This document shows positions 31,301 through 42,313 of a DNA stretch of 64,000 nt, piece by piece. A model generated the notes under the pieces. It saw only the letters and a program-made list of their open reading frames with translations. It had not been told where the DNA came from and made no database searches. A program made the translations under genes and the position numbers. The stretch comes from Bostrychus sinensis (taxonomy: Eukaryota; Chordata; Actinopteri; Gobiiformes; Eleotridae). Location: NCBI GenBank assembly GCA_020698575.1, contig CM036245.1:2939609-3003608 (forward strand). Direction: 5' to 3'. How positions within the stretch are numbered: position 1 is the first letter of the stretch; the number at the start of each line of letters is the position of its first letter.

Positions 31301-31855
31301 CATTAAAACACACTTTGAGAATCTGGATATATGTGAAAAATATGACACTTAGAGGAATTAAAACTGTTACAGATGCAGCCACCAGTTCGTACCAGTTGTT
31401 CACAGTTGTATCAAAGCAGCAATAGTTAATGATGCAGTAACTATCACAGTAAACTGAGTCGATGAGGTTTCCACAGAGCGTTAGAGATGCCCTGAGAATG
31501 GTTGTGATTCCAACAGCTGCAAACGGAGGCAGCCAAATCAAAACTAAGAGAAACGCCACTTTGTTGGAGTTCATGTGAGTGTTGTACTGCAGAGGGAAGC
31601 ATATGGCCATGTATTGGTCGTACGACATGACAGCAAGGTTTGTGAACTCAACTGACTCGTACGTATACAAAGTATTTGAAGAAAACAGAGAGAAGGAGGG
31701 TGTGGATGTTTTTGAGAATTTGACCTAAAATAATCTGTAATAAACTACAGAGAAAGATGTACATAGGTTCGTGTAGAGTTCTGTTCAAACAGATGATGAC
31801 GATGAGAAGCAGGTTGGACAGCACTATCAGAGCATACTTAAAACTTCGCATTCCT
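31023..31855 (-). pseudogene. Olfactory receptor pseudogene lacking its N-terminus
   Basis: The C-terminal two thirds (31023-31670) is open and OR-like: NLAVMSYDQYMAICFPLQY, SLTLCGNLIDSVYCDSYC, KALSTCTPHLC and LFNTLMYGLNLSKL. The DRY-type motif is changed to DQY. Upstream, 31680-31855 encodes TM1/TM2 sequence (ALIVLSNLLLIV, LHEPMYIFLCSLL) in another frame, with a small deletion between TM2 and TM3. The N-terminal segment before TM1 is missing, and the OR sequence runs directly into DNA (31865-31950) homologous to about 600 bp upstream of the OR at 35683-36636. So about 600 bp including the start codon was deleted. Confidence 0.88.
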
Positions 31856-31864
31856 GCTTCTCTT

Positions 31865-32654
31865 TCCAATAAACCAGAAAACACAATCTAAAGTCTCAAA
31901 ATGGCAACCAGATGACTGCCTTGGGATATAAAAGTATTGATATAAAGAATTTATATAAAGTTTTAGTTTACAGGACTCGTGAAAAAAGCTTCATTACTCA
32001 GAGTGGCTTGGAAGAGTACTCCCTCACCTCTCGCACAGACAGAGGAGCGCACACAGCGCTCATTCAGAAAGTAGCTTTTTGTTAGCAGCGAGCTAAAGGG
32101 AAGGTAGAGCCTGATTGATATATTGGCTGGCCAATATTAGCGACCAATATAACTCATGAGAAAATTATCTGCCAAAATCTGGTCGATATCCGCTAATGTA
32201 AACAATACTATTGTTACTGTGTGCTGGAATAAGACCTGTTTACTTGCAAATGATGGCCTACAGCTATTTGTCCAGCAGAGGGCGCTGGCACCAACTCAGA
32301 GTGTTTCCCAGCAGTTTGGCTCTGACTCTGCAGTTCATAGGAAACTCCCCAAACCCTCTCATGGTCTGAAAAACTCAAAAAGGCAACAAAAATATTTTGC
32401 AAATTTCTCTGCATGGAACAAAAATTCTAAATGTGTTTTGTAGCTCTCCCCATGCTCTGCTAGCACATCAAGTTTACATGAAATTTAAGGTAAACAAATT
32501 TAGCTAAAGCTAAATAAAATAAATAAATCTAATGCATAATACAGCCGCAAGTGGCAACAATAGGCCCTCACCCGCCGCGACCCAGAGCTATGCCAGATAT
32601 TACTGGCAGTTGGCTGAATTTCTAAAGAAGTTAATTTCAAAAATTTAATTTCAA
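31865..32654. other. Deleted-OR flank and unclassified repeats
   Basis: 31865-31950 (ACCAGAAAACACA, AGTCTCAAAATGG) matches 37245-37330 upstream of another OR. 32100-32220 contains ATATTGGCTGGCCAATATTA and GGTCGATATCCGCTAATG, a palindromic type common in fish repeats. 32541-32590 (CAGCCGCAAGTGGCAACAAT) starts the CGGGCC-type repeat that resumes at 33986. Confidence 0.5.
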
Positions 32655-33985
32655 GTTCTGGACTGGCAGACCGGGGTGGTGGTTCCTCCTTTTAAGAAGG
32701 GGGACCGGAGGATATGTTCCAACTACAGGGGGATCACACTCCTCAGCCTCCCTGGGAAAGTCTATTCCAGGGTACTGGAGAGGAGAATTCGGCCGATAGT
32801 CGAACCTCGGATCCAGGAGGAACAATGTGATTTTCGCCCCGGTCGTGGAACAGTGGACCAGCTCTATACCCTCTGTCAGGGCTCAAGGGTTCATGGGAGT
32901 TTTCCCACAGTCCACATGTGCTTTGTGGATTTGGAGAAGGCGTTTGACCGTGTACCCCGTGGTATCCTGTGGGGGGTGCTCTGGGAGTCCCTGTATGACC
33001 GGAGCAGGAGTTTGGTTCCGCATTGCCGGTTGTAAGTCAGAGCTGTTCCCAGTGCAGTTTGACTGAGGGCTGCCCTTTGTCTCTGGTTCTGTTCATTTTC
33101 TTTATGGACAGAATTTCTCAGTGCAGCCAGGGGCCAGAGGGAGTCTGGTTTGGGGCCCACAGGATTTCATCTCTGCTTTTTGCAGATGACGTTGTCCTGT
33201 TGGCTTCCTCAGGCCAGGACCTTTAGCATGTGCTGGGGTGGTTTGCAGCCGAGTGTGAAGCGACTGGGATGAGAATCAGCTCCTCCAAGTCCGAGACCAT
33301 GGTTCTTCACCGGAAAAGGGTGGCGCCTTCTCCAGGACGGGGGAGAGTTCCTGCCTCAAGTGGAGAAGTTCAAGTATCTTGGGGTCTTGTTCATGAGTAA
33401 GGGAAGTATGGAGCATGAGATTGACAGACGGATCAATGCAGCGTCTGCAGTAATGCAGTCGTTGTATCGGTCTGTTGTGGTGAAGAAGGAGCTGAGCCGA
33501 AAAGCAAAGCTCTCGATTTACCCGTCGATCTACGTTCCTACTCTCACCTATGGTCATGAGCTTTGGGTCATGACCGAAAGGACAAGATCCCGGATACAAG
33601 CGGCCGAAATGAGTTTCCTCCACAGGGTGGCTGGGTGCTCCCTTAGAGAGAGGGGGAGGAGCTCGGTTACCCATGAGGAGCTCAGAGTAGAGCCGCTGCT
33701 CCTCCACATCAAGAGGAGTCAGTTGAGGTGGCTCGGGCATCTGTTCCTGATGCCTCATGGTCGCCTTCCTGGGGAGGTGTTCCGGGCATGTCCCACCGGG
33801 AGGAGGCCCCACGGAAGACCTAGAACACACTGGAGGGACTATGTCTCTCGGCCTGGTAACGCCTTGGGGTCCCCCCGGTAGAGCTGGAGGAAGGGTCTGT
33901 GGAGAGGGAAGTCTGGGCATCTCTGCTTAGACTGCTGCCCCTGCCACCCAGCCCCGGATAAAGCGGAAGAAGATGGATGGATATA
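32655..33985 (+). mobile_element. Rex3 LINE, 5'-truncated, sense
   Basis: It begins inside the reverse transcriptase (DWQTGVVVPPFKKGDRR) and continues through ITLLSLPGKVYSRVLERRI, VDLEKAFDRVPRG, LLFADDVVLLAS, YGHELWVMTERTRSRIQAAE and LHIKRSQLRWLGHL to the tail AAGCGGAAGAAGATGGATGG at about 33980. Small deletions and frameshifts (about 32980, 33065 and 33230) make it dead. It is inserted in a CGGGCC-type repeat whose AGCCGCAAG start is seen on both sides (32543 and 33988). Confidence 0.85.
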
Positions 33986-35560
33986 TAGCCGCAAGCAGCA
34001 ATAAGTGGCCCTCGCCCCATCGCAGCTGCGCGATTGAGCCGGCCTCTACAGCAGCCATGTAATCACAAGACCCATGCAAGTCTGGCTGTAGGACAACTTC
34101 CTGTTTGTTGGAGGATACAGTTTTAGGTTTGCTTCAATCTGAACCATCACTGTACCAAATTTCATTGCTCTCTGCCAAAGTAAAGGTGTCCCAAATCCCA
34201 TAGGGGTCAAATTCCTGGGGGCGCTGTCGAGCCATTTTGTTTTATGCATGTCCAATTTGGCTATTTTCATCTATTTTTCACCAGACCTGAGCACTGTGCC
34301 AAGTTTCATGAGTTTTCAGCTATGTTCAAGGGGTTAAATTTGCAATCCAAGAGTCCTAAGATAATAAGAAGAATCTGCAAGATAATAATGAGTCCCTGCG
34401 GCAGCATTGCTTGGCTCGGGCCTAATTAAAGTCGCAAGCTTCGAAAAAATTTATTTTCTGCCTTTTAAAAAACTGCCAAATGTTACATCGGCTGTGCCAT
34501 AGTATTACACCGAATGGACTTTACATTGAAATAAAACGTCAGGATTCAAATATCGCCATGGCAACTCTGTACAAAATATGCCATGTGTCCCATTGAACTT
34601 TTTTTTTTTATCAGGAGAGCATTTGTATCAAACGTTTGTATCAAATTTCACAAATTTTAATTGAACTATTATTTTTTCTGTCCATAGAAATTTTTGTTGT
34701 AATCCCATTGGAATAAAATTAGGTTAGGTTCAGTCATTGTCATGGCAACATAGTAAAAAATATGATATGGGTGTCATTGACTTTTTTGATCGGGTCACAT
34801 AAAATATTTTTCTGCCAAGTTTTGTATATTTAGAAAAACTAAATATTTTACTCACCATATAAATATTTCTCTCACTCTGTAGGGGGCGCTATCGCACCAA
34901 ATTTTTGGCGTCACGCACTGCTGTGCAGACACAATAGGCCCTGTGCAATTCTTGGGGCTCGGGCCTAATACTAATAATAATAATAATAATAATAATATTC
35001 CTTTCAATAACAATATAGCTGCTTTTGCGGCTACCGTGATATATATATTTTTGGAAAGCGTGCACTACCTGTTCATGGGGGTCCAGAGTGACTTACGCAT
35101 GGGCTTCACCCATTGAGCTACTTTAGCTCTGAACAATTATAAATATGTGTTTTTCCCACCACATACCTATATGCACTGAAAGTGCACGATGCCATGAGTG
35201 TGCACGTGTTTGGTGAGGGATGAGCACTTCGCTCTGTTTTATGTGTGCTTTGCTTTACGCACTGCTGTTCTGCCAAGCCATCTCTGGGGGCTCGGGCCTA
35301 ATAATATTTTTAGGAAGGGTGTGACATGAGCAATCTGCATTGACCTCACAAAGTCTTTAGCCCATTACCAAACTTTTTTCCAAACAATTAGAAATATGCT
35401 GCGTTCGCGGCACACACCTATATCACTGGATCCAGCATGACCCCATGAGTGTGGCTATTAGTGTTTGATTAATGATGAGTGCTTAGTGCTCTGTTTTGGT
35501 GCGCTTTGCATACTTTTGGGTCAGTGCGCTACATAATCCTTGATGCTCGGGCCTAATACA
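33986..35560. repeat. Cluster of CTCGGGCCTAATA-ended repeats
   Basis: Four successive units end in GGCTCGGGCCTAAT or a close variant, at about 34415, 34970, 35288 and 35553. The second end leads into a (TAA)n stretch at 34971-34995. Units share phrases such as GCCAAGTTT, GGGGGCGCT and a starting AGCCGCAAGCAGCAATAAG. This is a known type of short interspersed fish repeat that accumulates in runs. No coding content. Confidence 0.7.
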
Positions 35561-35682
35561 TTTTTCTAAACAAACCATACACAGATTATCCTGACATTCA
35601 CTGAACTACTTGATTTATAACTTGAATTTTCAAAATGAAGTCTCTTATTTCTTTGACAAAAACAACACAGAGACACAGTTTG

Positions 35683-36636
35683 TTACTCCATCTCTATCAT
35701 CACCATTTTATTTTTATGGTTCCAGAATAAACCTTTACAAGCATTTTTGATTTGGGACAGGTTCAGGCCGTATATGAGTGGGCTTAACAGTGGTTCAAAG
35801 ATTATGAAATATAATGATAAAATTATTGTTAACATTTGGGGCCAGTGGCTTAGATCAACTCTGGTTTGAATAAAGTGAAATGAAGCACCAAAAGAGAAGT
35901 TTGCAAGTGCACAGAGGTGAGGCGTACAGGTGCTCAGAGCCTTCTGCTGCGTCTGTTTAGATCCATTAAAACACACTCTGAGAATACAGATATATGTGAC
36001 AAACATAATTCCTGAAGGGACTGTTATGAAGAAAGTTGCAATCATCAGTTCATATGAGTTATTCACAGTTGTGTCGAAGCAGGACAATGTAACAACCCTG
36101 TAGTTATCACAATAAACATTGTTAATGAAATTTCCACAAAGTGTTAAAGACGATGTGAGGAGAATCAAGGCTAGAATGGTCACAAACGGAGGCAGCCAAA
36201 TTAAAGCTACAAGAAATGCAACATTTCTGGAGTTCATGTGAGTGTTGTACTGCAGAGGGAAGCAGATGGCCACGTATCGGTCGTACGACATGACAGCAAG
36301 GTTTGTGAAATTTGCAGCTCCATAAAAATAAAGACAGAATATCTGTAGAAGGCACATGTGATAAGAAATAGTGTGGACGTCTTTAAGAATCTGAACCAAG
36401 AGAACCGGGCATATCACAGTGCTGCCATAAATCTCATTGATTAATAAACTACAGATAAAGATGTACATAGGTTCGTGTAGAGTTCTGTTCAAACAGATGA
36501 CGACGATGAGAAGCAGGTTGGACAGCACTATCAGAGCATACACAGACATTAGGATGAGAAAATACAGCCATCTCAAAGGCCCAGGGTCAAAGTAGGCTCC
36601 CAGAGTGAAATGGGAAACCTGACTGGAGTTTTTCAT
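35683..36636 (-). CDS. Olfactory receptor, intact, 317 aa
   Basis: This is a second undamaged odorant receptor. The frame is open from 36735, but ATG 36636 aligns with the paralog start (MKNSSQVSHFTLGAYFD) and gives the family length. Landmarks are NSS, LRWLYFLILMSVYALIVL, LHEPMYIFICSLLINE, a TM3 Cys in YHMCLLQIFCLYFYG, MSYDRYVAICFPLQY, EC2 LTLCGNFINNVYCDNY, KALSTCTPHLC, and TM7 with LLSPLIYGLNLSQI, where the SPLIY is nearer the classical NPxIY than in the paralogs. TM4, TM5 and TM6-7 differ most from the receptor at 27363-28316, suggesting a different ligand range. The conserved upstream block is at 37650-37877. Confidence 0.95.
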   Translation of the reverse strand: MKNSSQVSHFTLGAYFDPGPLRWLYFLILMSVYALIVLSNLLLIVVICLNRTLHEPMYIFICSLLINEIYGSTVICPVLLVQILKDVHTISYHMCLLQIFCLYFYGAANFTNLAVMSYDRYVAICFPLQYNTHMNSRNVAFLVALIWLPPFVTILALILLTSSLTLCGNFINNVYCDNYRVVTLSCFDTTVNNSYELMIATFFITVPSGIMFVTYICILRVCFNGSKQTQQKALSTCTPHLCALANFSFGASFHFIQTRVDLSHWPQMLTIILSLYFIIFEPLLSPLIYGLNLSQIKNACKGLFWNHKNKMVMIEME

Positions 36637-37649
36637 CGTCCTGCTTTTGGTTTGGAAACACAGCATCACATGGTTCACAGTAATAACATACTTTGGACAA
36701 TACTTATTTAGAAAGCAGCATTCAAATATCCTCAACTACAGCAGGTATAAACAGGAATAAACCCACTCTGATCAGAGCTAGAGTCAACTATTACCACAGT
36801 GTATTCCTCAATATAGTTTTTAAGACATTACAGACAGTTTGATCAAAATGCTTCATTTATACAGGCTGTTTATGGACTCAACCTTTCAGGAGTACAGTTT
36901 GTCCCATCTTTTTAAAAGTATTTTCTCTAAATAAAAACTATGGTGTAACTGATTTGAAAGTTGTGAAGCTGAGCAAAACCACCAAGACTAAACTGAGTTA
37001 GACAAGAATTAAACCAGTATACAACAACCATATTTCTACATTGACTGAACCAGGCTTCCTGTAAAAACTGGCACTTTAAAATTTGGCAGATCAGTATCTG
37101 GAAACCTGCGTTAGTTATTGTCTTACATTACAAGAATGACCTGCTAAAACAGATAAAGAAATTACTAAATTTATATTTTTTTTTACAGGTTAGTTACACT
37201 TAATTTTCCTGCTTTCCTAATTTCCTGCTTCACTTTGCAATACAGTAATACCAGAAAACACACTCTGAAGTCTCAAAATGGGAACAAGATGATTGCCTTA
37301 AGATAAAAAAAGTAATAGAGTAGATCTACATGCAATTTCATATTTGAATGGAACTAAAAGCAAAATATGTTTAATGCAAAAATTAATATCAGTGAAACAT
37401 CCTGAAGAAAATGTGTCTGAATTTAAACTGGTTTAATCTGGATTTGAAGATGGAAAACCTGCTCTTGAATGAAGTCAAAGCCACATCTGCACATAGTTTT
37501 ATATTACTGAGTATCACCATCAGTCTAAAACATTGTCTACAAGTTTAAAACCTGCAGAAAAGTCACGAGAAATATAAGAATCTTTTTTCATCCAAGACCA
37601 TTCAGCTGTTCAGTTTGTAACAAACAATTTCAACATTTTTTCTTCTCTA
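36637..37649. other. OR upstream spacer, conserved in parts
   Basis: No gene. 37245-37330 matches 31865-31950, and 37545-37625 matches 5770-5850. These are ancestral upstream DNA of the OR unit and probably include promoter sequence, though no specific element is identified. Confidence 0.5.
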
Positions 37650-37877
37650 AACCCTGTTGTAGCTGGAGTTAGTGGAGCACAGAGTGGAGCATAAAGAGTG
37701 GAGAGTGGGACCAGAGCTGCAGCAGTGGAGAGGCCCCTGGTGCCTCTGAGGGCCCCCACACAAACAGGGCTTTATCAAACTGTCCCGGGGCCCCTCCCAG
37801 TTCATATGGGACAGGAAAAATCCAACAACAAACCAATGATGTCATGGAACAGGCTCAGTTCAACTTTACTGCCAGAA
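37650..37877 (-). promoter_or_regulatory. OR upstream conserved block, copy 3 (fullest)
   Basis: AACCCTGTTGTAGCTGGAGT, GCACAGAGTGGAGCATAAAG, GCAGCAGTGGAGAGGCCCCT, CACACAAACAGGGCTTTATC, GTCCCGGGGCCCCTCCCAG and GATGTCATGGAACAGGCTCA run in order, about 1 kb 5' of an intact OR. The TCCCnnGG-like core loosely resembles an EBF/Olf-1 site and TGATGTCAT a CRE-like site; both are inferences. Confidence 0.5.
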
Positions 37878-39566
37878 TTTTAAGACCAGATGAAAAATTG
37901 CAAGAATTTACATTTTGCACTGTTGGATCTTAAGGAGGTTCTAAGCAGGGCTTCAAAATGCAAAAAGAAGAAATGGGAGTGAAAGAAAAAAAAAAAGTTT
38001 AAGTAAGCAATTTATTAAAAACAACAATTACATTGAAACAGGCTATTCATCAGCTGATAAAAAGTTTAAGACCACAGCCTTTAAAAGACAAAATCTGCTC
38101 AAAAATGTGGATTCAGTGTCATTTTCTGTCAGGTATTCACACTGTCATGACCTCCTGATGGCAACGGCAAAAAAGCTTTCTCTCTTTGAAGATGTTGTGA
38201 TTGTTGAGCTGCATAAGCAAGGCCTCTGCAGCGCCTTTGCTGCTGAAGTTGGACGCAATGAGAAACTCATTTTGAATTTCTTAAAAGATCTTGAGGATTA
38301 TGGGAAAAAAGTAAAAAAAAAAAAAAAACATATTCAAAGGCCTCGTCTCCTTCAAAGTCACAAAATTGCTCGTTTGGACTTTGCAAAGGAGCATCAAATA
38401 TGGGGCACTGAAAGGTGGAAGAAAGTTTTATTCTCTGATGAGAAAAAAAATGTGACCTTGATGGTCCTGATGGCTTCCAATGTTACTGGGATGACAAGGA
38501 GATCCTACTGGAGATGTTTTCTGCATGGCACAGTGGAGAGGCCTCATCATGATCTGGGCTGCTTTTTCCTTCAATGGATCAATGGGGCTTCAGGTTCTGC
38601 AGTGGCGTCAAACAGCAGCTGGCTCTGTGGAGATGTTGCAGCGAGCATCTCTCATGACTGAGGGCCCTCGTTTGTGCGGTAACCTCTGAGGGCCCTCATC
38701 TGTGCAATCACAACTGAGGGCCCTCGTCTGTGCGGTAATGACTGAGGACCCTCGTCTGTGCGGTAATGACTGAGGACCCTCAACTGTGTGGTAACCACTG
38801 AGGGCCCTCGTCTCTGCAGTAATGACTGAGGACCCTCGTCTGTGCTGTAATGACTTAGACCCCCGTCTGTGCGGTAATGACTTAGTAACCTCGTCTGTGC
38901 GGTAATGACTGAGGACCCTCGTCTGTGCTGTAATGACTTAGGACCCCCGTCTGTGCGGTAACCACTGAGGGCCCTCGTCTGTGCGGTAATGACCTAGGAA
39001 CCTCGTCTGTGCGGTAATGACTTAGGAACCTCGTCTGTGCGGTAATGACTTAGGAACCTCGTCTGTGCGGTAATGACTTAGGAACCTCGTTTGTGTGGTA
39101 ATGACTGAGGGCCCTCGTCTGTGCAATAACGACTGAGGACCCTCGTCTGTGCGGTAATGACTGGGTTTGTCAACGCGACAACGCTGCAGGTCACAATGCC
39201 CACCTGACAATGGATTTCTTCAGGAGAATAACGTCAATCTTTTGGACCATCCTACGTGTTCCACTGATCTAAATCCAATAGAGAGCATTTGGGGGTGGAT
39301 GGCATGGGATGTTCACAAAAATGGACATCAGTTCCAGACAGTGGATGCCCTTCGTGAAGCCATCTTCACCACATGAAGCAACGTTCCCACAGCCTCATGG
39401 AAACACATCAGGCTTGAAGCAAAACAAATTTTTAAAGTGATCAACAAAAACGGTGGAGATACACATTACTGAGTCCTTTTTAAAAGTTTTATTTTTGTTT
39501 TGAAAGGGTTTTGGTTTTTTTGGTCCTCAATGTTTGATCAGCTGGTGAACAGCCTATTTCAGTTTA
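37878..39566 (+). mobile_element. Tc1/mariner element with long terminal repeats, decayed
   Basis: The inner repeat at 38034-38075 (TGAAACAGGCTATTCATCAG) is matched in reverse at 39510-39562 (CAGCTGGTGAACAGCCTATT). The left repeat appears to extend outward to about 37880 through TTTTGCACTGTTGGATCTTA. The transposase is degraded: ARLDFAKEHQIWGTERWKK and VLFSDEKK (first catalytic Asp region) at 38360-38445, FHSG-like and SGLLFLQWING near 38560, and after a minisatellite NHPTCST-like and LNPIESIWGWMAWDVHKN near 39270 (the catalytic third residue region). Stops and frameshifts are many. The right terminal repeat is cut at a TTAA by a piggyBac insertion. Confidence 0.75.
38665..39165 (+). repeat. 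28-bp minisatellite grown inside the Tc1 transposase
   Basis: About 18 tandem copies of TAATGACTGAGGACCCTCGT plus CTGTGCGG lie exactly between the transposase parts that normally adjoin. The unit is a copy of the coding sequence for MTEGPRLCG of the transposase itself, whose first copy is at about 38656-38683. Because 28 is not a multiple of three, the array shifts the frame with each copy. There are no unique spacers, so it is not a CRISPR. Confidence 0.9.
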
Positions 39567-39567
39567 A

Positions 39568-41500
39568 CCCTTCAGGTGCCAGAGGCGCTAAATTGCGACT
39601 ACTTGTTGATGACAGTCTTCAGCTGTGTATAAATATGTCAGTTTTCAGTTGTAGATACACACACCACATCTGATAGAGAAGCACTGAGAGCGAAGGCTAT
39701 AGTAATGGCTAAGGGCATGTGTGATGAAGCAGATGTTTCATTCACTGCTGACTCTGATTCTGAGGGAGAACATCTACCTTCTGAAGTGAGTGTAAGCGAT
39801 GATAGCAGGGAAAGTGGCAATGAAGGAGTTTGTACTGACAGAAGTAGGAGAGGAGGCAGGTATGGTCGAAGAGGAAGGCAGGGGAGAGGCTGTAGCAGCA
39901 TAAACACCAATGTGGAAGATGGCTGGGATCAACTGAGCCACCTAGAAACTTATCAGGAGTGGATAAAGCAGTTTGAGCCTGTTGGTTATACAGGAGAGAA
40001 GGATCTGACTGGTGCTGATACAATAAATTCTTTATCTCTCTTTCTAACTGATGATTTTTGAAACCTCATTACAAATGAGACTAACATATATCCTCATCAA
40101 GTTTTATCCTCAATACAGCTCAAGCCAAAGTTCAGATTCCATTCCTGGTGTGATGTATCAGTCCCTGAAATGAAAGCATTCCTGTCTTTGCATTTGTCTG
40201 TGGGCCTGGTAGAGAAGCCAGAGATTGAGGGTTATTAGGCAACTTTTTGGGCAACATAAACCCCTGGTTTTGGCAAAGTAATGTCTAGAAACAGATTTGA
40301 AATGATTTTGTCATTCTTGCATTTTGCCAATAATAGTGAGTATGCGAAAGTTGGTCAGCCAGGATATGATAAGCTCTTCAAAGTGCGTCCAATAATAAAA
40401 ATTATAATACCTCGCTTTGCAGAAGTCTATAGCCCACTCAGAGAACTTTCATTAGATGAGATGACAATAGCATTCAAAGGAAGATCAACTCTAAAAATGT
40501 ATAATCCCAAGAAACCAGATAAGTATGGCTACAGAGTATATAAGTGAAAGTCGGTCAGGCTATGTTTTTTCAGTGGTCCATGCACACTGGTCAGCGTAGT
40601 GAAGAATCCAGCTGCATCAGTGCCACCCACGCTGATGTTCGTGAACTCATGGCCCCATACACAGACAAGGGACATGAAGTTTACATGGATAGTTATTACA
40701 CATCACCAGCCATTGCCTGTGAATTAGCTGAAAGCAACACTGGATTGTGTGGAACATTGAGAAGCACAAGGCAAGGAATGCCAAAATGCCTGAGACCCAC
40801 TGCTCTGAAGTTGAAAAGTGGAGATGACCCAGTGTTTCTCAGGAAGCGAAAGTTGTTGGCTTGCGCGTGGCACGACACTAAACATCTCACAATGTTATCA
40901 ACCATTCATGGGAATGCCTATGTTCAGAAAAGAATCAGGACAAAGAAAAATGAGAGTGGATTTTCGCACAATAGATAGACCAGTACAACAGTTTAATGGG
41001 GGGAGTGGATAGATCTGATCAGAGAATGAAAACCTACCTATTTCCACAGCGGTCAAAGAAGTGGTACAACCGCATTTTCAGTGTGTTGTCAACTCACATG
41101 TCCTTTACACTAAGTGCACCCCAGCCCCACACAAGTCACTAAAGGCCTATATTCAGGACATTATTTCAGGATTACTATCAGGTTACATGAAAAGGGAAAG
41201 TGGAAAAGGGAGGTGGCCTTCAGCAGAAAGGGAGAGCTGCCTACAAGTTTGACTGAACGCCACTGACTTTATGAAACTGATGAACGTCCAGATTGTGTTG
41301 TTTGTTCTGATCACTTTTGCCCTAAAGGCAGGCAAAAGACAAAGTACATGTGCCAACAGTGTGGTGTAGGTCTGTGTGCTGTACCTTGCAATGAGAGGTA
41401 CCACACTAAAAAAACTACAAAAACTGAGAATCATTAATAATAAAGATCTATGTTCAGATCTGTACCCATAATCAGTGCCTTATTTCACCATGTCACTTAG
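39568..41500 (+). mobile_element. piggyBac element, left end and transposase
   Basis: It begins CCCTTCAGGTGCCAGAGG directly after TTAA (39564-39567), which lies inside the Tc1 terminal repeat. The transposase follows and decays near 41440. The matching right end is not here. A candidate (GGCACCTAAAGGG then TTAA, then the rest of the Tc1 repeat) is at 57398-57645. Confidence 0.8.
39705..41437 (+). pseudogene. piggyBac transposase pseudogene
   Basis: This is a DDE-type cut-and-paste transposase of the PGBD family. In order it has an acidic/Arg-rich N-terminus (DADVSFTADSDSEGE-like, GGRYGRRGRQGRG); FHSWCDVSVPEMKAFLSLHL; MSRNRFEMILSFLHFANNSE; LSLDEMTIAFKGRSTLKMYN with the first catalytic Asp; KGHEVYMDSYYTSP with the second; and VDRSDQRMKTYLFPQRS-like near 41000 with the third. 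A Cys-rich C-terminus follows (CVVCSDHFCPKG, CQQCGVGLC-like, about 41290-41390). In-frame stops at about 40059, 40238 and 40254, and frameshifts near 40550, 40960 and 41240, make it non-functional. All three acidic residues survive. Confidence 0.85.
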
Positions 41501-41504
41501 TACA

Positions 41505-41830
41505 CCCTGGCTGGGTTACATAGGACCAGAAAATGGGCCTTGGAAGTATCTAATTAGACTCCTTCATAAGACCCACAATGTCTGACATTTTACCCAGGAA
41601 AGGTGCACCCTGCCTGGATTAGATTGAACCAAAAAGGTGATCTGGGAGTACCAGAAGTACCAGGCCCTGCGATTGTACCCAGGGACACATTCTTAAGCAC
41701 CCATCCCTGTGTAAAATGTATTTCATTCTGAATAAAATACATTGGAGTACTAGGGGTGCGCCAGAGTGTACCTTTCCTGGGTAAAATGTCAGACATTGTG
41801 GGTCTTATGGAAGTATCTAATTAGATAGAG
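41505..41830. repeat. Interspersed repeat A, two inverted copies
   Basis: A unit of about 103 bp (TTCCAAGGCCCATTTTCTGG, AACCCAGCCAGGGTGTACC, TTTCCTGGGTAAAATGTCAG, ATTGTGGGTCTTATGGAAGT, then ATCTAATTAGATAC) occurs in reverse at 41505-41620 and forward at 41755-41830. Further copies lie at 48105, 49113 and 58660. The two inverted copies could form a foldback structure. Confidence 0.7.
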
Positions 41831-42234
41831 GAAGAGAAGTTAAAGAGTGCACAGAGGTGAGGCTTACAGGTGCTCAGAGCCTTCTGCCGCACCTGTTAAG
41901 ATCCATTAAAACACACTCTGAGAATATGGATATATGTGAAAAAAATGACACTTACAGGGGCTGTTATGATGACTGTCGCAGCCATCAGTTCATACAAGTT
42001 ATTCACAGTTGTGTCAGAACACGACAATGATACAACACTGTAGTTATCGCAGTAAACTTTGTTGATGAAGTTTCCACAAAGTATCAAGGATGATGTGAGG
42101 AGAATCAAGACTAGAACAACCCCAAACACAGGCAGCCAAATTAAAGTTATGGTAAATGCAACTTTGTTGGAGTTCATGCGAGGGAAGCTGCAGAGGGAAG
42201 CAGATGGCCACGTATCGGTCATACGACATGACAG
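41830..42234 (-). pseudogene. Olfactory receptor fragment (TM3 to TM6)
   Basis: Minus-strand OR sequence runs from near KALSTCTPHL (about 41870) back through FFTYIHILRVCFNGS, LILCGNFINKVYCDNY and WLPVFGVVLVLILLTSS to MSYDRYVAICFPLQ at about 42225. A small change around 42180 breaks the frame. The N-terminal half is missing, with a sharp junction at 42234 to the OR upstream block. The C-terminus is cut by repeat A. Confidence 0.85.
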
Positions 42235-42313
42235 CAAACAGGGCTTTATCAGACTGTCCCGGGGCTCCTCCCAGTTCAAAATATTCACCAACAAACCAAC
42301 GACGTCAGCGTAA
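42235..42313 (-). promoter_or_regulatory. OR upstream conserved block, copy 4 (partial)
   Basis: CAGGGCTTTATCAGACTGTC and GGGGCTCCTCCCAG, followed by CCAACAAACCAACGACGTCA, are the right-hand part of the block. They are fused directly to TM3 of the OR fragment with a few bases (CAA) shared at the junction, showing a microhomology deletion of about 1.3 kb. Confidence 0.6.

Noticed and set aside
38665..39165. Possible CRISPR array (about 18 regular 28-bp repeats)
   Set aside because: The repeats are head to tail with no unique spacers, the unit is a copy of Tc1 transposase coding sequence, and the genome is eukaryotic.
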